45,366 bases of DNA. Origin: QYOJ01 sp043810345. Lineage in GTDB: Bacteria > Bacteroidota > Bacteroidia > Bacteroidales > FEN-979. The DNA is taken from NCBI GenBank assembly GCA_043810345.1, contig JBDROF010000099.1:1-45366 (forward strand), given 5' to 3'. The notes under the pieces are model-generated. The model searched no databases, had not been told where the DNA came from, and saw nothing but the letters and a program-made list of their open reading frames with translations. The number at the start of each line of letters is the position of its first letter. Position 1 is the first letter of the stretch. A program made the translations under genes and the position numbers. Positions 7,433 through 14,449 of this stretch are shown here, in pieces.

Positions 7433-8467
7433 TCCAGCTAACTGCCCACAGGCGGCATCAATATCCTTCCCTCGGCTCTGGCGGATATTGACGACCAGGT
7501 TGCGCGATTCCAGGAAGTCCCGGAACTCTTTCATGCGCCTCATCTGCGACCGCTGAAAATCAATTCCCTCAACTGGGTTAAATTCGATCAGGTTGATTTT
7601 CACCGGGAAGTTAAGGCAAAACTCTGCGAAGGACCTGGCATCAGCAAGGGTATCGTTAAATTCCTTCAGCAGAAGGTACTCTATGGTGAACCGTTTCCCG
7701 GTCTTATGGTGATAGTAGGTAAGCGCTTCGATCAGTTCCGATAAAGGATAGCGTTGATTGAATGGGATGATCCGGTTCCTTTTTGCATCGGTTGCGGCAT
7801 GCAGGGAGAGAGCCAGGTGTGTTTTGATCTGATCATCGGCTAGTTGCCTGATTACTTTTGGAACCCCTATCGTGGAAAGGGTAATTCGTTGAGGAGAGAT
7901 CCTTAATCCCTCTTCACCCGTGATCAGTTCGACGGCTCTTTTTACCTGTGGATAATTGAAAAGAGGCTCTCCCATCCCCATCATAACAATGTTGGAAAGG
8001 GGGATGTGATGGATCTCGAGGGAAGCTTCGTTAAGTTTCCATACCTGGTCAAATATCTCGGCAGCAGTCAGGTTCCGGTAAAAGCCAAGTGTTGCGGTTG
8101 CGCAGAAGGTGCACCCGAGGGCACAACCTGCCTGGGAAGAGATGCATGCTGTGGTACGCTCCTCACTTGGGATCAGGACACTTTCGATGATCGTGCCATC
8201 CTGGAGGCGGTATCCAAATTTTATTGTACCATCACGGCTTTGCTGTCGTCCCGTTTCCTGGATCACCTCAAAGGCAAACGCATCAGTCAGCTGGTTCCGG
8301 AGAGAGAGTGGAAGATTGGTCATCTCTTCCAAAGAGCGGCATCCCTTGTTCCAAAGCCATGTATACACTTGCTTTGTGCGAAAACGTTTCTCCCCGATCG
8401 AGGAGAGAAAAACACCCAGTTCGTCCCGCGTAAGCGAGCGGATATCAGGTTTTTTATTACCACTCAT
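7403..8467 (-). CDS. rlmN: Dual-specificity 23S rRNA/tRNA adenine-C2 methyltransferase RlmN
   Basis: A 354-residue radical-SAM methyltransferase that adds methyl to C2 of A2503 in 23S rRNA and of A37 in some tRNAs. The iron-sulphur motif is C115-x3-C119-x2-C122 (GCALGCTFC). The GMGEPL motif is at about 164-169, and the C-terminal catalytic cysteine is C340 (DAACGQLAG). The protein normally ends shortly after GQLAG; here the tail RTRDVRRKT is encoded by a heptad repeat and probably has no function. The start overlaps the end of the DUF4468 gene by 11 bases, suggesting translational coupling. Confidence 0.95.
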   Translation of the reverse strand: MSGNKKPDIRSLTRDELGVFLSSIGEKRFRTKQVYTWLWNKGCRSLEEMTNLPLSLRNQLTDAFAFEVIQETGRQQSRDGTIKFGYRLQDGTIIESVLIPSEERTTACISSQAGCALGCTFCATATLGFYRNLTAAEIFDQVWKLNEASLEIHHIPLSNIVMMGMGEPLFNYPQVKRAVELITGEEGLRISPQRITLSTIGVPKVIRQLADDQIKTHLALSLHAATDAKRNRIIPFNQRYPLSELIEALTYYHHKTGKRFTIEYLLLKEFNDTLADARSFAEFCLNFPVKINLIEFNPVEGIDFQRSQMRRMKEFRDFLESRNLVVNIRQSRGKDIDAACGQLAGRTRDVRRKT

Positions 8468-9017
8468 CGGTTTTCTCTTCCACGTGTTTCATCTTTTCTA
8501 CCAGGGTGGAGGTGAGTCGCTGCATGGTGGTATCCACCTGGTGGAGGTAGTTATTCCAGCGGGGATTGAAGGACGGATCCTCTTTGTTCAGCCATTTTTC
8601 GAGTGGGAATCGGGAAGCTCCTTTCAGGTTAAAATCGGTCACCGTATACCGGTACCGGTCATTTTTAAACTCGAGGCGAATGGTATAGATGATCAGTCCG
8701 GCATGGAGTTTATTTCCTTTATCGTCGCTATAATAGATATTCATACGACCGGTCCCTTCAATTTTTCCATTCACCTTGTCCTGAATTTTAAAGACCGATG
8801 TCGGGTTGGTATAGTAGTCGTTGAACCACTCCATCGCCTTATTGTAAAGGTAGCCCGGATCTCCTGCTTCCTGGATAACCTCCTGGTACATGATCTTCTG
8901 GGATTCAGGATCGACGGGCATGTTCGGTGAAACTGTTTCCTCCTGAGCGGATAGGCGGATAAATGGGAGGAAACAGAGGGTGATCAAGCAGCTGAAAAGT
9001 CCCTTTTTCATATTCAT
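8457..9017 (-). CDS. DUF4468 domain secreted protein
   Basis: A 186-residue protein with a signal peptide (KKGLFSCLITLCFLPFIRLSA, cleavage near QEE). The body fits the DUF4468 'TBP-like fold' family found mainly in Bacteroidota: an early DPESQKIMYQEVI segment, an aromatic-rich YLYNKAMEWFNDYY helix at about 56-69, then alternating strands (GRMNIYYSDDKGNK, AGLIIYTIRLEFKNDRYRYTV). A conserved closing helix has QRLTSTLVEKMKHVEE. Function is unknown; it is probably periplasmic. It is the first gene of a two-gene unit with rlmN (11-base overlap). No lipobox was seen. Confidence 0.8.
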   Translation of the reverse strand: MNMKKGLFSCLITLCFLPFIRLSAQEETVSPNMPVDPESQKIMYQEVIQEAGDPGYLYNKAMEWFNDYYTNPTSVFKIQDKVNGKIEGTGRMNIYYSDDKGNKLHAGLIIYTIRLEFKNDRYRYTVTDFNLKGASRFPLEKWLNKEDPSFNPRWNNYLHQVDTTMQRLTSTLVEKMKHVEEKTDEW

Positions 9018-9092
9018 GTATTTTAATAATCACAATATTATAAAATCTAACGAAACGAAACGGTGAATATTCTGAAAAGTTTTCCACCAGTT

Positions 9093-9130
9093 AAAAAAAA
9101 AGAGGCTGAAGGAAATTCTGTCAGCCTCTT
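9093..9130 (-). terminator. Intrinsic terminator of groES-groEL
   Basis: On the minus strand a perfect 10-base stem (AAGAGGCTGA / TCAGCCTCTT, plus-strand arms 9100-9109 and 9121-9130) with an 11-base loop is followed by nine T residues. It lies 20 bases after the groEL stop and is a textbook rho-independent terminator. Confidence 0.93.
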
Positions 9131-9149
9131 CCAGAGATACAGGAAAGAG

Positions 9150-10787
9150 TTAGTACATATCACCCATTCCACCCATTCCCGGATTCATCGGGGACATAGC
9201 CGGTTTTTCTTCCTTGATGGAGACAACGACACATTCGGTGATCAGCAACATGCTGGCGATGGAGGCAGCATTTTCCAAAGCCACGCGAGCCACTTTGGTA
9301 GGATCAATCACGCCGGATTTGAACAGGTTTTCGTACTCTTCGGTACGGGCGTTGAAACCGAAATCATCTTTTCCCTCTTTGACCTTTTGTACGATCACGG
9401 ACCCTTCCAGGCCGGTGTTGACAACAATCTGGCGGAGAGGCTCTTCCAGAGCTCTCTTCACGATCGCAATACCGGTAGTTTCATCGGTGTTATCGCCCTT
9501 CAGCGTTTCAATGGCTTTGATCGCGCGCAGGTAAGCCACACCACCCCCCGGGACGATTCCCTCTTCAATAGCTGCACGGGTAGCATGGAGTGCATCGTCA
9601 AAGCGAGCTTTCTTCTCCTTCATCTCTACCTCAGAAGCAGCACCCACGTAAATAACAGCCACACCGCCTGCCAGTTTTGCCAGGCGCTCCTGCAGTTTCT
9701 CCCGATCATAGTCCGAGGTGGTCTTTTCAACCTGGGCTTTGATCTGGTTGATCCGGCCCTGGATATCTTCTTTCTTTCCATGGCCATTGATGATGGTGGT
9801 ATTCTCCTTGTCAATGGTCATTTTTTCGGCTTCACCGAGATCCTGTAGAGAGGAGTCTTCCAGTTTGAATCCCTTCTCTTCGCTGATCACGGTACCGCCG
9901 GTCAGAATAGCGATATCTTCCAGCATCTCCTTCCTCCTGTCACCAAAACCAGGAGCCTTCACTGCAGCAACCTTCAGTGTGCCACGAATTTTATTTACAA
10001 CCAGGGTTGCCAGTGCTTCACCTTCCATGTCTTCGGAGATGATCACGAGGGGACGTCCGCTCTGAACAGCTTTCTCAAGAATGGGAAGCAGGTCCTTCAT
10101 CACGGAAATCTTCTTGTCGTGGATCAGAATGAAAGGATTTTCAAACACCACTTCCATCTTCTCGGCATCAGTCACGAAATAGGGAGAAATGTAACCGCGG
10201 TCAAACTGCATCCCTTCCACCACTTTCACCGTGGTTTCAATGCCTTTGGCCTCTTCAATGGTAATGACGCCCTCTTTCTTCACTTTGCCCATCGCTTCTG
10301 CGATCATCTTTCCGATGAAGGTATCGTTATTGGCAGATACAGCAGCAACCTGCTCTATCTTCTCCATACTGTCGCCTACCTCTTTGGTTTGAGCTTTCAG
10401 TGAAGAGATCACTTCGGCAACTGCTTTATCGATTCCTCTTTTTAGGTCCATTGGATTCGCACCGGCGGTTACGTTCTTAAGGCCAGTCGTAAAGATTGCC
10501 TGGGCCAGTACCGTGGCGGTGGTAGTCCCGTCACCCGCAATATCACTGGTTTTGGAAGCTACTTCTTTCACCATCTGGGCGCCCATGTTTTCCACGGGGT
10601 CTTTCAATTCAATCTCTTTGGCTACTGTAACGCCGTCTTTGGTTACAACGGGAGCGCCATACGATTTTTCAAGGATCACATTGCGGCCTTTCGGTCCGAG
10701 GGTTACTTTTACTGCTTCCGAAAGAGCGTCGACTCCTTTTTTCAGCCCCTCTCTCGCTTTCATATCAAAAATTATATCTTTTGCCAT
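9150..10787 (-). CDS. groEL: Chaperonin GroEL (60 kDa)
   Basis: A 545-residue group I chaperonin subunit, forming the double-ring folding chamber with GroES. Conserved elements include TLGPKGRNVI (about 29-38), the ATP-site GDGTTTATVLAQ (about 85-96), KAPGFGDRRKEML (about 276-288) and GIVPGGGVAYLRA (about 409-421). The C-terminus ends MSPMNPGMGGMGDMY, the usual flexible Gly/Met tail. Length is normal. It is the second gene of groES-groEL (52-base gap) and is closed by the strong terminator at 9093-9130. No CIRCE operator was found upstream of the operon, in line with other Bacteroidota. Confidence 0.98.
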   Translation of the reverse strand: MAKDIIFDMKAREGLKKGVDALSEAVKVTLGPKGRNVILEKSYGAPVVTKDGVTVAKEIELKDPVENMGAQMVKEVASKTSDIAGDGTTTATVLAQAIFTTGLKNVTAGANPMDLKRGIDKAVAEVISSLKAQTKEVGDSMEKIEQVAAVSANNDTFIGKMIAEAMGKVKKEGVITIEEAKGIETTVKVVEGMQFDRGYISPYFVTDAEKMEVVFENPFILIHDKKISVMKDLLPILEKAVQSGRPLVIISEDMEGEALATLVVNKIRGTLKVAAVKAPGFGDRRKEMLEDIAILTGGTVISEEKGFKLEDSSLQDLGEAEKMTIDKENTTIINGHGKKEDIQGRINQIKAQVEKTTSDYDREKLQERLAKLAGGVAVIYVGAASEVEMKEKKARFDDALHATRAAIEEGIVPGGGVAYLRAIKAIETLKGDNTDETTGIAIVKRALEEPLRQIVVNTGLEGSVIVQKVKEGKDDFGFNARTEEYENLFKSGVIDPTKVARVALENAASIASMLLITECVVVSIKEEKPAMSPMNPGMGGMGDMY

Positions 10788-10839
10788 TGTTATTCAATTA
10801 TAGGTTATTACTCAGGTTATTTCCAAAATGTTTTTAAGT

Positions 10840-11118
10840 TCAGATGACAGCAACAACGTCAGATTCTCTCATGATCATATAGTCTACACCATCGATGGTG
10901 ATCTCGGTTCCGGCATATTTGCCGTAGAGCACTTTATCCCCGACCTTTACAGTTATGGGCTCATCTTTTTTCCCGGGGCCAACAGCCACAATAGTTCCTT
11001 TTTGAGGTTTCTCTTTCGCCGTATCAGGAATGATAATCCCTCCGGCTGTCTTCGCTTCTGCAGGTGCCGGTTCAACCAGTACCCGGTCTGCCAATGGTTT
11101 GATGTTCACTTTTGCCAT
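10840..11118 (-). CDS. groES: Co-chaperonin GroES (10 kDa)
   Basis: A 92-residue GroES, the heptameric lid of GroEL. It opens KPLADRVLVEPAPAEAKTAG, which includes the mobile loop (EAKTAGGIIIPD at about 21-32) that contacts GroEL. It ends with the usual YMIMRESDVVAVI strand. It is the first gene of groES-groEL. The promoter should lie in 11119-11211, between this start and the terminator of the secG operon. There I see no clear TAnnTTTG box and no TTAGCACTC-type heat-shock operator. Confidence 0.97.
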   Translation of the reverse strand: MAKVNIKPLADRVLVEPAPAEAKTAGGIIIPDTAKEKPQKGTIVAVGPGKKDEPITVKVGDKVLYGKYAGTEITIDGVDYMIMRESDVVAVI

Positions 11119-11211
11119 ATCATTTTAATTAAAGTTTAACATTAGAAATTCCTTGTTTCATTTGTCCCGCATGTGTCACATTCTGTGCCAAAGCTGATTT
11201 TGCCAGAAAAG

Positions 11212-11251
11212 AAAAAAAATGTCAGAATTCTCTGACATTCTGACATTTTTT
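11212..11251 (-). terminator. Terminator of the lptE-secG operon, with an alternative hairpin
   Basis: A perfect 14-base stem (AAAAAATGTCAGAA at 11214-11227, TTCTGACATTTTTT at 11238-11251) with a 10-base loop. Read on the minus strand it starts 5 bases after the secG stop and ends in eight T residues. The plus strand also ends in six T residues, so it may work both ways. The sequence holds three related TGTCAGA/TCTGACA arms. A competing shorter stem (GTCAGA/TCTGAC with loop ATTC, 11221-11236) is therefore possible. Confidence 0.9.
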
Positions 11252-11256
11252 ATCCA

Positions 11257-11589
11257 TCATTCATTCCGTTCAGGTGGCATTTGAAAATCATTGATCGGGG
11301 TAGCATTTTCATCAATCTGCCGCTGGATTTCGCTCTCCTGGGCGGCGGATGAAGCCTGATATTTTGGGATGGCGAAAATGGAAAAGAGGCTGAGAACCAG
11401 CAGGACAATGGCCAGCGTCCAGGTCGATTTTTCCAGGAAGTCAGCTGTTTTTCTAACGCCCATATACTGGTTGGATGACGCAAAATTGGAGGCCAGTCCT
11501 CCTCCTTTGGAGTTCTGTACCAATACAACAAGAACCATTAGCACGCAGGTGATGAGGATCAGTACGGAGATCAATATGTAAAAGCCCAT
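11257..11589 (-). CDS. secG: Preprotein translocase subunit SecG
   Basis: A 110-residue SecG, the small non-essential subunit of the SecYEG channel. It has two membrane helices (about 3-24 and about 52-73) joined by the conserved cytoplasmic loop VVLVQNSKGGGLASNFASSN at about 20-39. The C-terminal tail is hydrophilic (QESEIQRQIDENATPINDFQ). It is the last gene of a minus-strand unit running sigma-54 activator -> lptE -> TPR protein -> secG. A heptad repeat lies just before its start codon (11596-11623), and the unit ends with the terminator at 11212-11251. Confidence 0.93.
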   Translation of the reverse strand: MGFYILISVLILITCVLMVLVVLVQNSKGGGLASNFASSNQYMGVRKTADFLEKSTWTLAIVLLVLSLFSIFAIPKYQASSAAQESEIQRQIDENATPINDFQMPPERNE

Positions 11590-11595
11590 GGTTAT

Positions 11596-11623
11596 TGAAT
11601 TAAGAATTAGGAATTACGAATGA
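11596..11623. repeat. Heptad tandem repeat upstream of secG
   Basis: Four seven-base units on the plus strand: tgaatta, agaatta, ggaatta, cgaatga (common core nGAATTA). The array fills half of the 55-base gap between the TPR gene and secG and ends 6 bases before the secG start. It is a sister of the array at 35635-35669, which has the same AATTA core. Confidence 0.8.
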
Positions 11624-11644
11624 AAGGGTTAGCGGGTATTTTGT

Positions 11645-12619
11645 TTATTCGTTTTCAGGTTGTGGTTGACTCTTGATTTCTTCAATTCGGGTTGCAAAGT
11701 AACTACTTTTTTCCGGAAAAAACAAACACAATTTCTCATATACCCGAATCGCCTTCTCCGTATTGCCCTGTTTATAAAAAAGAATAGCCAGTGTTTCACT
11801 GACGATCTCATCTTCCAGCTGTGGATCTCTTGGTGCCGTTTGGGTTGGGTTCAGAAAAACAGTGCGGGGAGGAGAGATCCTGGGCTCTTCCCGGATGAAT
11901 TTCTCAATCAGCTCCTCTTTCGACATGGATTCAGGTGATTCCACCTTGAATGTCACATGCTGTTTGATCGGCATCTTGACCGGTGGCATCTCCTCCATTT
12001 CTTTTGTACCCGTTGGTGGTAATGCTGTACGTCTTTCTGCGATCTCAGCCAATCTTCGGTGGACGATCTCAAGCAGTTGTTCCCGGTGTTTCTCTTCTCC
12101 TTTCGGATCCTTATTTCCTGCGACGACCGGTTTGAATGCCACCCGTGGCGGACCGGAGAGGGGTGGTGGGGGTGGTGAAGATCGTAGTGGTGGAGGAAGT
12201 GAGGAGGATAGTGGGGGTGGTGAGGATAGTGGGGGTGGTGAAGATCGTAGTGGTGGAGGAAGTGGTGAGGGTCGTGGGGGTGGTGATGTTATTGAGGGTT
12301 TAGAAGGCATTACGGGTTTAGGAGGTGCAGCTGGCTTAGGAGGTGCAGCTGGCTTGGGAGGTGCAGCGGATTTCGGGTGTGCAATACGGTATCTGTCAAT
12401 AAGTCGTTTCAGTTGGCGCCGGTCAGCAGCATAGGCAGCTGCTCTTTTCACTTGCACCGCGTATTGCGGGTGATCTTCAGCATAAAGATTTAAAGCGTAG
12501 AGCAATTGTGCCGTCTGGCAGAATGGGTAATCTCTCTGCAGCTCTTCAAACTCCTTCAGACTCTGCGCGTCTACAGCAACCGGGTTATTTATAAAGGTCA
12601 GAAACTCCTTGTTTTCCAT
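11645..12619 (-). CDS. TPR-like protein with a proline-rich linker
   Basis: A 324-residue protein of unknown function. The N-terminal about 80 residues are helical (FLTFINNPVAVDAQSLKEFE, then YPFCQTAQLLYALNLYAED), a pattern common in Bacteroidota TPR-type proteins. Residues about 84-160 are an extreme proline-rich stretch built on PAAPPKP and RSSPPPLSS repeats, including PPPPP. The C-terminal about 50 residues (VSETLAILFYKQGNTEKAIRVYEKL) form a TPR unit. There is no signal peptide or membrane helix, so it is probably cytoplasmic or peripheral. It lies between lptE and secG in one operon, which suggests a link to envelope or export, but this is only inference. Confidence 0.75.
   Translation of the reverse strand: MENKEFLTFINNPVAVDAQSLKEFEELQRDYPFCQTAQLLYALNLYAEDHPQYAVQVKRAAAYAADRRQLKRLIDRYRIAHPKSAAPPKPAAPPKPAAPPKPVMPSKPSITSPPPRPSPLPPPLRSSPPPLSSPPPLSSSLPPPLRSSPPPPPLSGPPRVAFKPVVAGNKDPKGEEKHREQLLEIVHRRLAEIAERRTALPPTGTKEMEEMPPVKMPIKQHVTFKVESPESMSKEELIEKFIREEPRISPPRTVFLNPTQTAPRDPQLEDEIVSETLAILFYKQGNTEKAIRVYEKLCLFFPEKSSYFATRIEEIKSQPQPENE
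12155..12372. repeat. Coding tandem repeats (proline-rich region)
   Basis: Low-complexity coding repeats inside the TPR-like gene. Near-identical blocks on the plus strand include ggaggtgcagctggctt-type units (twice near 12320-12360, with a third variant) and gaagatcgtagtggtggagg, which recurs at about 12177 and 12240. The first set encodes PKPAAP repeats and the second the serine-proline segments. Such arrays can vary in copy number without a frameshift when the unit is a multiple of three. Confidence 0.8.
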
Positions 12620-12638
12620 CTCTGTCTTATTATATCGA

Positions 12639-13181
12639 TTACCAGTTTACCACAGCTTTGTTGAATATATCCTGTACGAGTTGCTCATTGATTTCCTGAA
12701 TCAGGGCGTCCTGAACCGAGATCAGGTTTTGTGAGCTCGGATAATCCATATACCGGGAAAAATTTTGTTCGAAGTTCCGCTTCTCATTAATTTTGTTCGA
12801 AAACTTTACATTGACCGTGATGGTGAGTCTATTCAACTGTGCCACCTCACTCCCGGAGATAGCCTGAGGTTGAACAACATACCCTGTTATAGAGCCCTCC
12901 AGATGAAGGTCACCGTTCCTATCTACCAGGACCAGGTTCGTTTGCGAGGTAAAATAATTCTGCAATGCCTCTGTAAGGTTGCGGCTCAGCGTGGGTACCA
13001 CCAGCATCGCTTTGTTCGGGAAGTTATCGATCGAGATGGTCTTTACCTCTGGCGAGATCGATGCACCGGTAAAGCTGTAACTCATACGGCACGAACCAGT
13101 TAGCCAGAGCAGCGGCCATAGTAAGACCAAGGCGAATATCGCATGACGCTTGTGTTTTCCGGCTATGCAGGCAGTCCTCAT
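12639..13181 (-). CDS. lptE: LPS-assembly lipoprotein LptE, Bacteroidota type
   Basis: A 180-residue lipoprotein; the signal sequence ends LTGSC, with lipidation at C31. The mature start MSYSFTGASISPEVKTISID and the following NFPNKAMLVVPTLS are signatures of Bacteroidota LptE. LptE plugs the LptD barrel that inserts lipopolysaccharide into the outer membrane. The middle QTNLVLVDRNGDLHLEGSIT matches the family's central strand region. The first four bases of the gene overlap the end of the sigma-54 activator gene, indicating co-transcription. lptD is not in the window. Confidence 0.85.
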   Translation of the reverse strand: MRTACIAGKHKRHAIFALVLLWPLLWLTGSCRMSYSFTGASISPEVKTISIDNFPNKAMLVVPTLSRNLTEALQNYFTSQTNLVLVDRNGDLHLEGSITGYVVQPQAISGSEVAQLNRLTITVNVKFSNKINEKRNFEQNFSRYMDYPSSQNLISVQDALIQEINEQLVQDIFNKAVVNW

Positions 13182-14401
13182 TCTTCGATGTTGTATTCCT
13201 TTATTTTGCGGTAGAGCGTACGTTCCGAGATTCCCAGCTCCCGGGCAGCCTCTTTCCGTTTGCCGTCAAATTTTTTCAACGCCCGCTTGACAAACGTAAC
13301 CTCTTGTTTTTGCAGGGAAAGAGATTCGTCCACCTCCTCGGGCTCCTCAACAGGTTCATCGAACCTGGAATTTGCAGGCCGAACTATGATCGGGGAGTTG
13401 GCTGATTGCCCCTCCGGAGAATTTTTGTAAAGGCGCTGAAGGAGGTGCTTGTTCTCGCCGTAGATCCCATCATCATGTTCGCCTTCGAGCAGGTTCATCA
13501 CCAGTTGTTTAAGATCATTCATGTCTCGTTTCATATCAAAGAGCACTTTATAGAGCAACTCCCGTTCGGATATCTTTGCTGTCTCCTCTCCTTTATAGAG
13601 TATCGGGAGTTCACTTATCTGACTTTGCGGTAAGTACTTTATCAAGGTTTCTTCATTGATCTCCCGTTTTTTCTCAATGATGGAAATCTGTTCAGTAATA
13701 TTTTTAAGCTGACGAATATTTCCGGGCCAGCGATAGTTGATCAGCACGTGGACAGCCTCTTCATCCAGCTGGATCGGGGGCATTCTGTATTTCTCGGCTG
13801 CATCGCTTGCAAATTTGCGGAACAGCAGGTGGATATCCTCTTTCCTGTCCCGCAAAGAGGGCACATAAATCGGGACCGTGTTAAGGCGGTAATATAGATC
13901 CTGCCGGAACTTCCCGCTAGCGATGGCATCCGGGATGTTGATATTGGTAGCTCCCACCACCCGCACATTGGTCTTCAGTTCCTTGGAAGAACCCACCCGC
14001 ATAAACTCACCGCTCTCAAGAACCCTCAGTAATCTTACCTGTGTTGATAATGGCAACTCTGATACTTCGTCCAGAAAGATGGTTCCGCTGTTGACCACTT
14101 CAAAATAGCCTTTTCGGGCTTCATGCGCTCCGGTAAACGAGCCCTTTTCGTGGCCAAAGAGTTCAGAATCAATGGTCCCTTCCGGGATGGCGCCGCAGTT
14201 CACTGCAATGTAAGGACCGTGTTTGCGTGCACTCAACTGGTGGATGATCTTGGGGAAAAACTCCTTTCCGGTTCCGCTTTCTCCCGCGATAAGTACAGTG
14301 ATATCGGTTGGTGCAACCTGCCGGGCGACATCGATGGCCCGGTCAAGTAAAGGTGAATTACCAGTGATCCCAAATCGCTGTTTAATCGCTAAAATATCCA
14401 T
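13178..14401 (-). CDS. Sigma-54-dependent activator (AAA+ and Fis HTH, no receiver)
   Basis: A 407-residue enhancer-binding protein. The AAA+ domain starts at once: Walker A GESGTGKE at 40-47, sigma-54-contact loop GSFTGA at 87-92 (Ser in place of the usual Ala), and Walker B TIFLDE at 107-112. The R-finger region follows (YYRLNTVPIYVPSLRDRKED). A Fis-type helix-turn-helix closes the protein (KRKEAARELGISERTLYRKI). There is no N-terminal receiver, PAS or GAF domain, so the activity is not controlled by a classical phosphorylation switch in the same chain. It is the first gene of the operon with lptE, the TPR protein and secG. Its targets are unknown. Confidence 0.9.
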   Translation of the reverse strand: MDILAIKQRFGITGNSPLLDRAIDVARQVAPTDITVLIAGESGTGKEFFPKIIHQLSARKHGPYIAVNCGAIPEGTIDSELFGHEKGSFTGAHEARKGYFEVVNSGTIFLDEVSELPLSTQVRLLRVLESGEFMRVGSSKELKTNVRVVGATNINIPDAIASGKFRQDLYYRLNTVPIYVPSLRDRKEDIHLLFRKFASDAAEKYRMPPIQLDEEAVHVLINYRWPGNIRQLKNITEQISIIEKKREINEETLIKYLPQSQISELPILYKGEETAKISERELLYKVLFDMKRDMNDLKQLVMNLLEGEHDDGIYGENKHLLQRLYKNSPEGQSANSPIIVRPANSRFDEPVEEPEEVDESLSLQKQEVTFVKRALKKFDGKRKEAARELGISERTLYRKIKEYNIEE

Positions 14402-14433
14402 TATACGTGCTAAGAAGGCTTATATTCTAGAAA

Positions 14434-14441
14434 CAAAAATA
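14434..14441 (-). promoter_or_regulatory. Candidate -7 box for the sigma-54 activator operon
   Basis: TATTTTTG on the minus strand, 33 bases before the start at 14401 and just after the pheT stop. It matches TAnnTTTG. No clear -33 TTTG is seen at 19 bases. Confidence 0.45.
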
Positions 14442-14449
14442 CGAAATAT

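Noticed and set aside
8109..8930. Open plus-strand frame of 273 codons
   Set aside because: It lies opposite rlmN and the DUF4468 gene, both with clear family signatures; its composition follows from them.
9063..9848. Open plus-strand frame of 261 codons
   Set aside because: Antisense to groEL and crosses the groEL terminator; no family pattern.
11119..11211. Heat-shock operator (CIRCE) before groES
   Set aside because: No TTAGCACTC-N9-GAGTGCTAA or close form is present.
11862..12434. Gly-rich plus-strand frame of 190 codons
   Set aside because: The Gly/Glu-rich pattern is the complement of the proline codons of the TPR-like gene.
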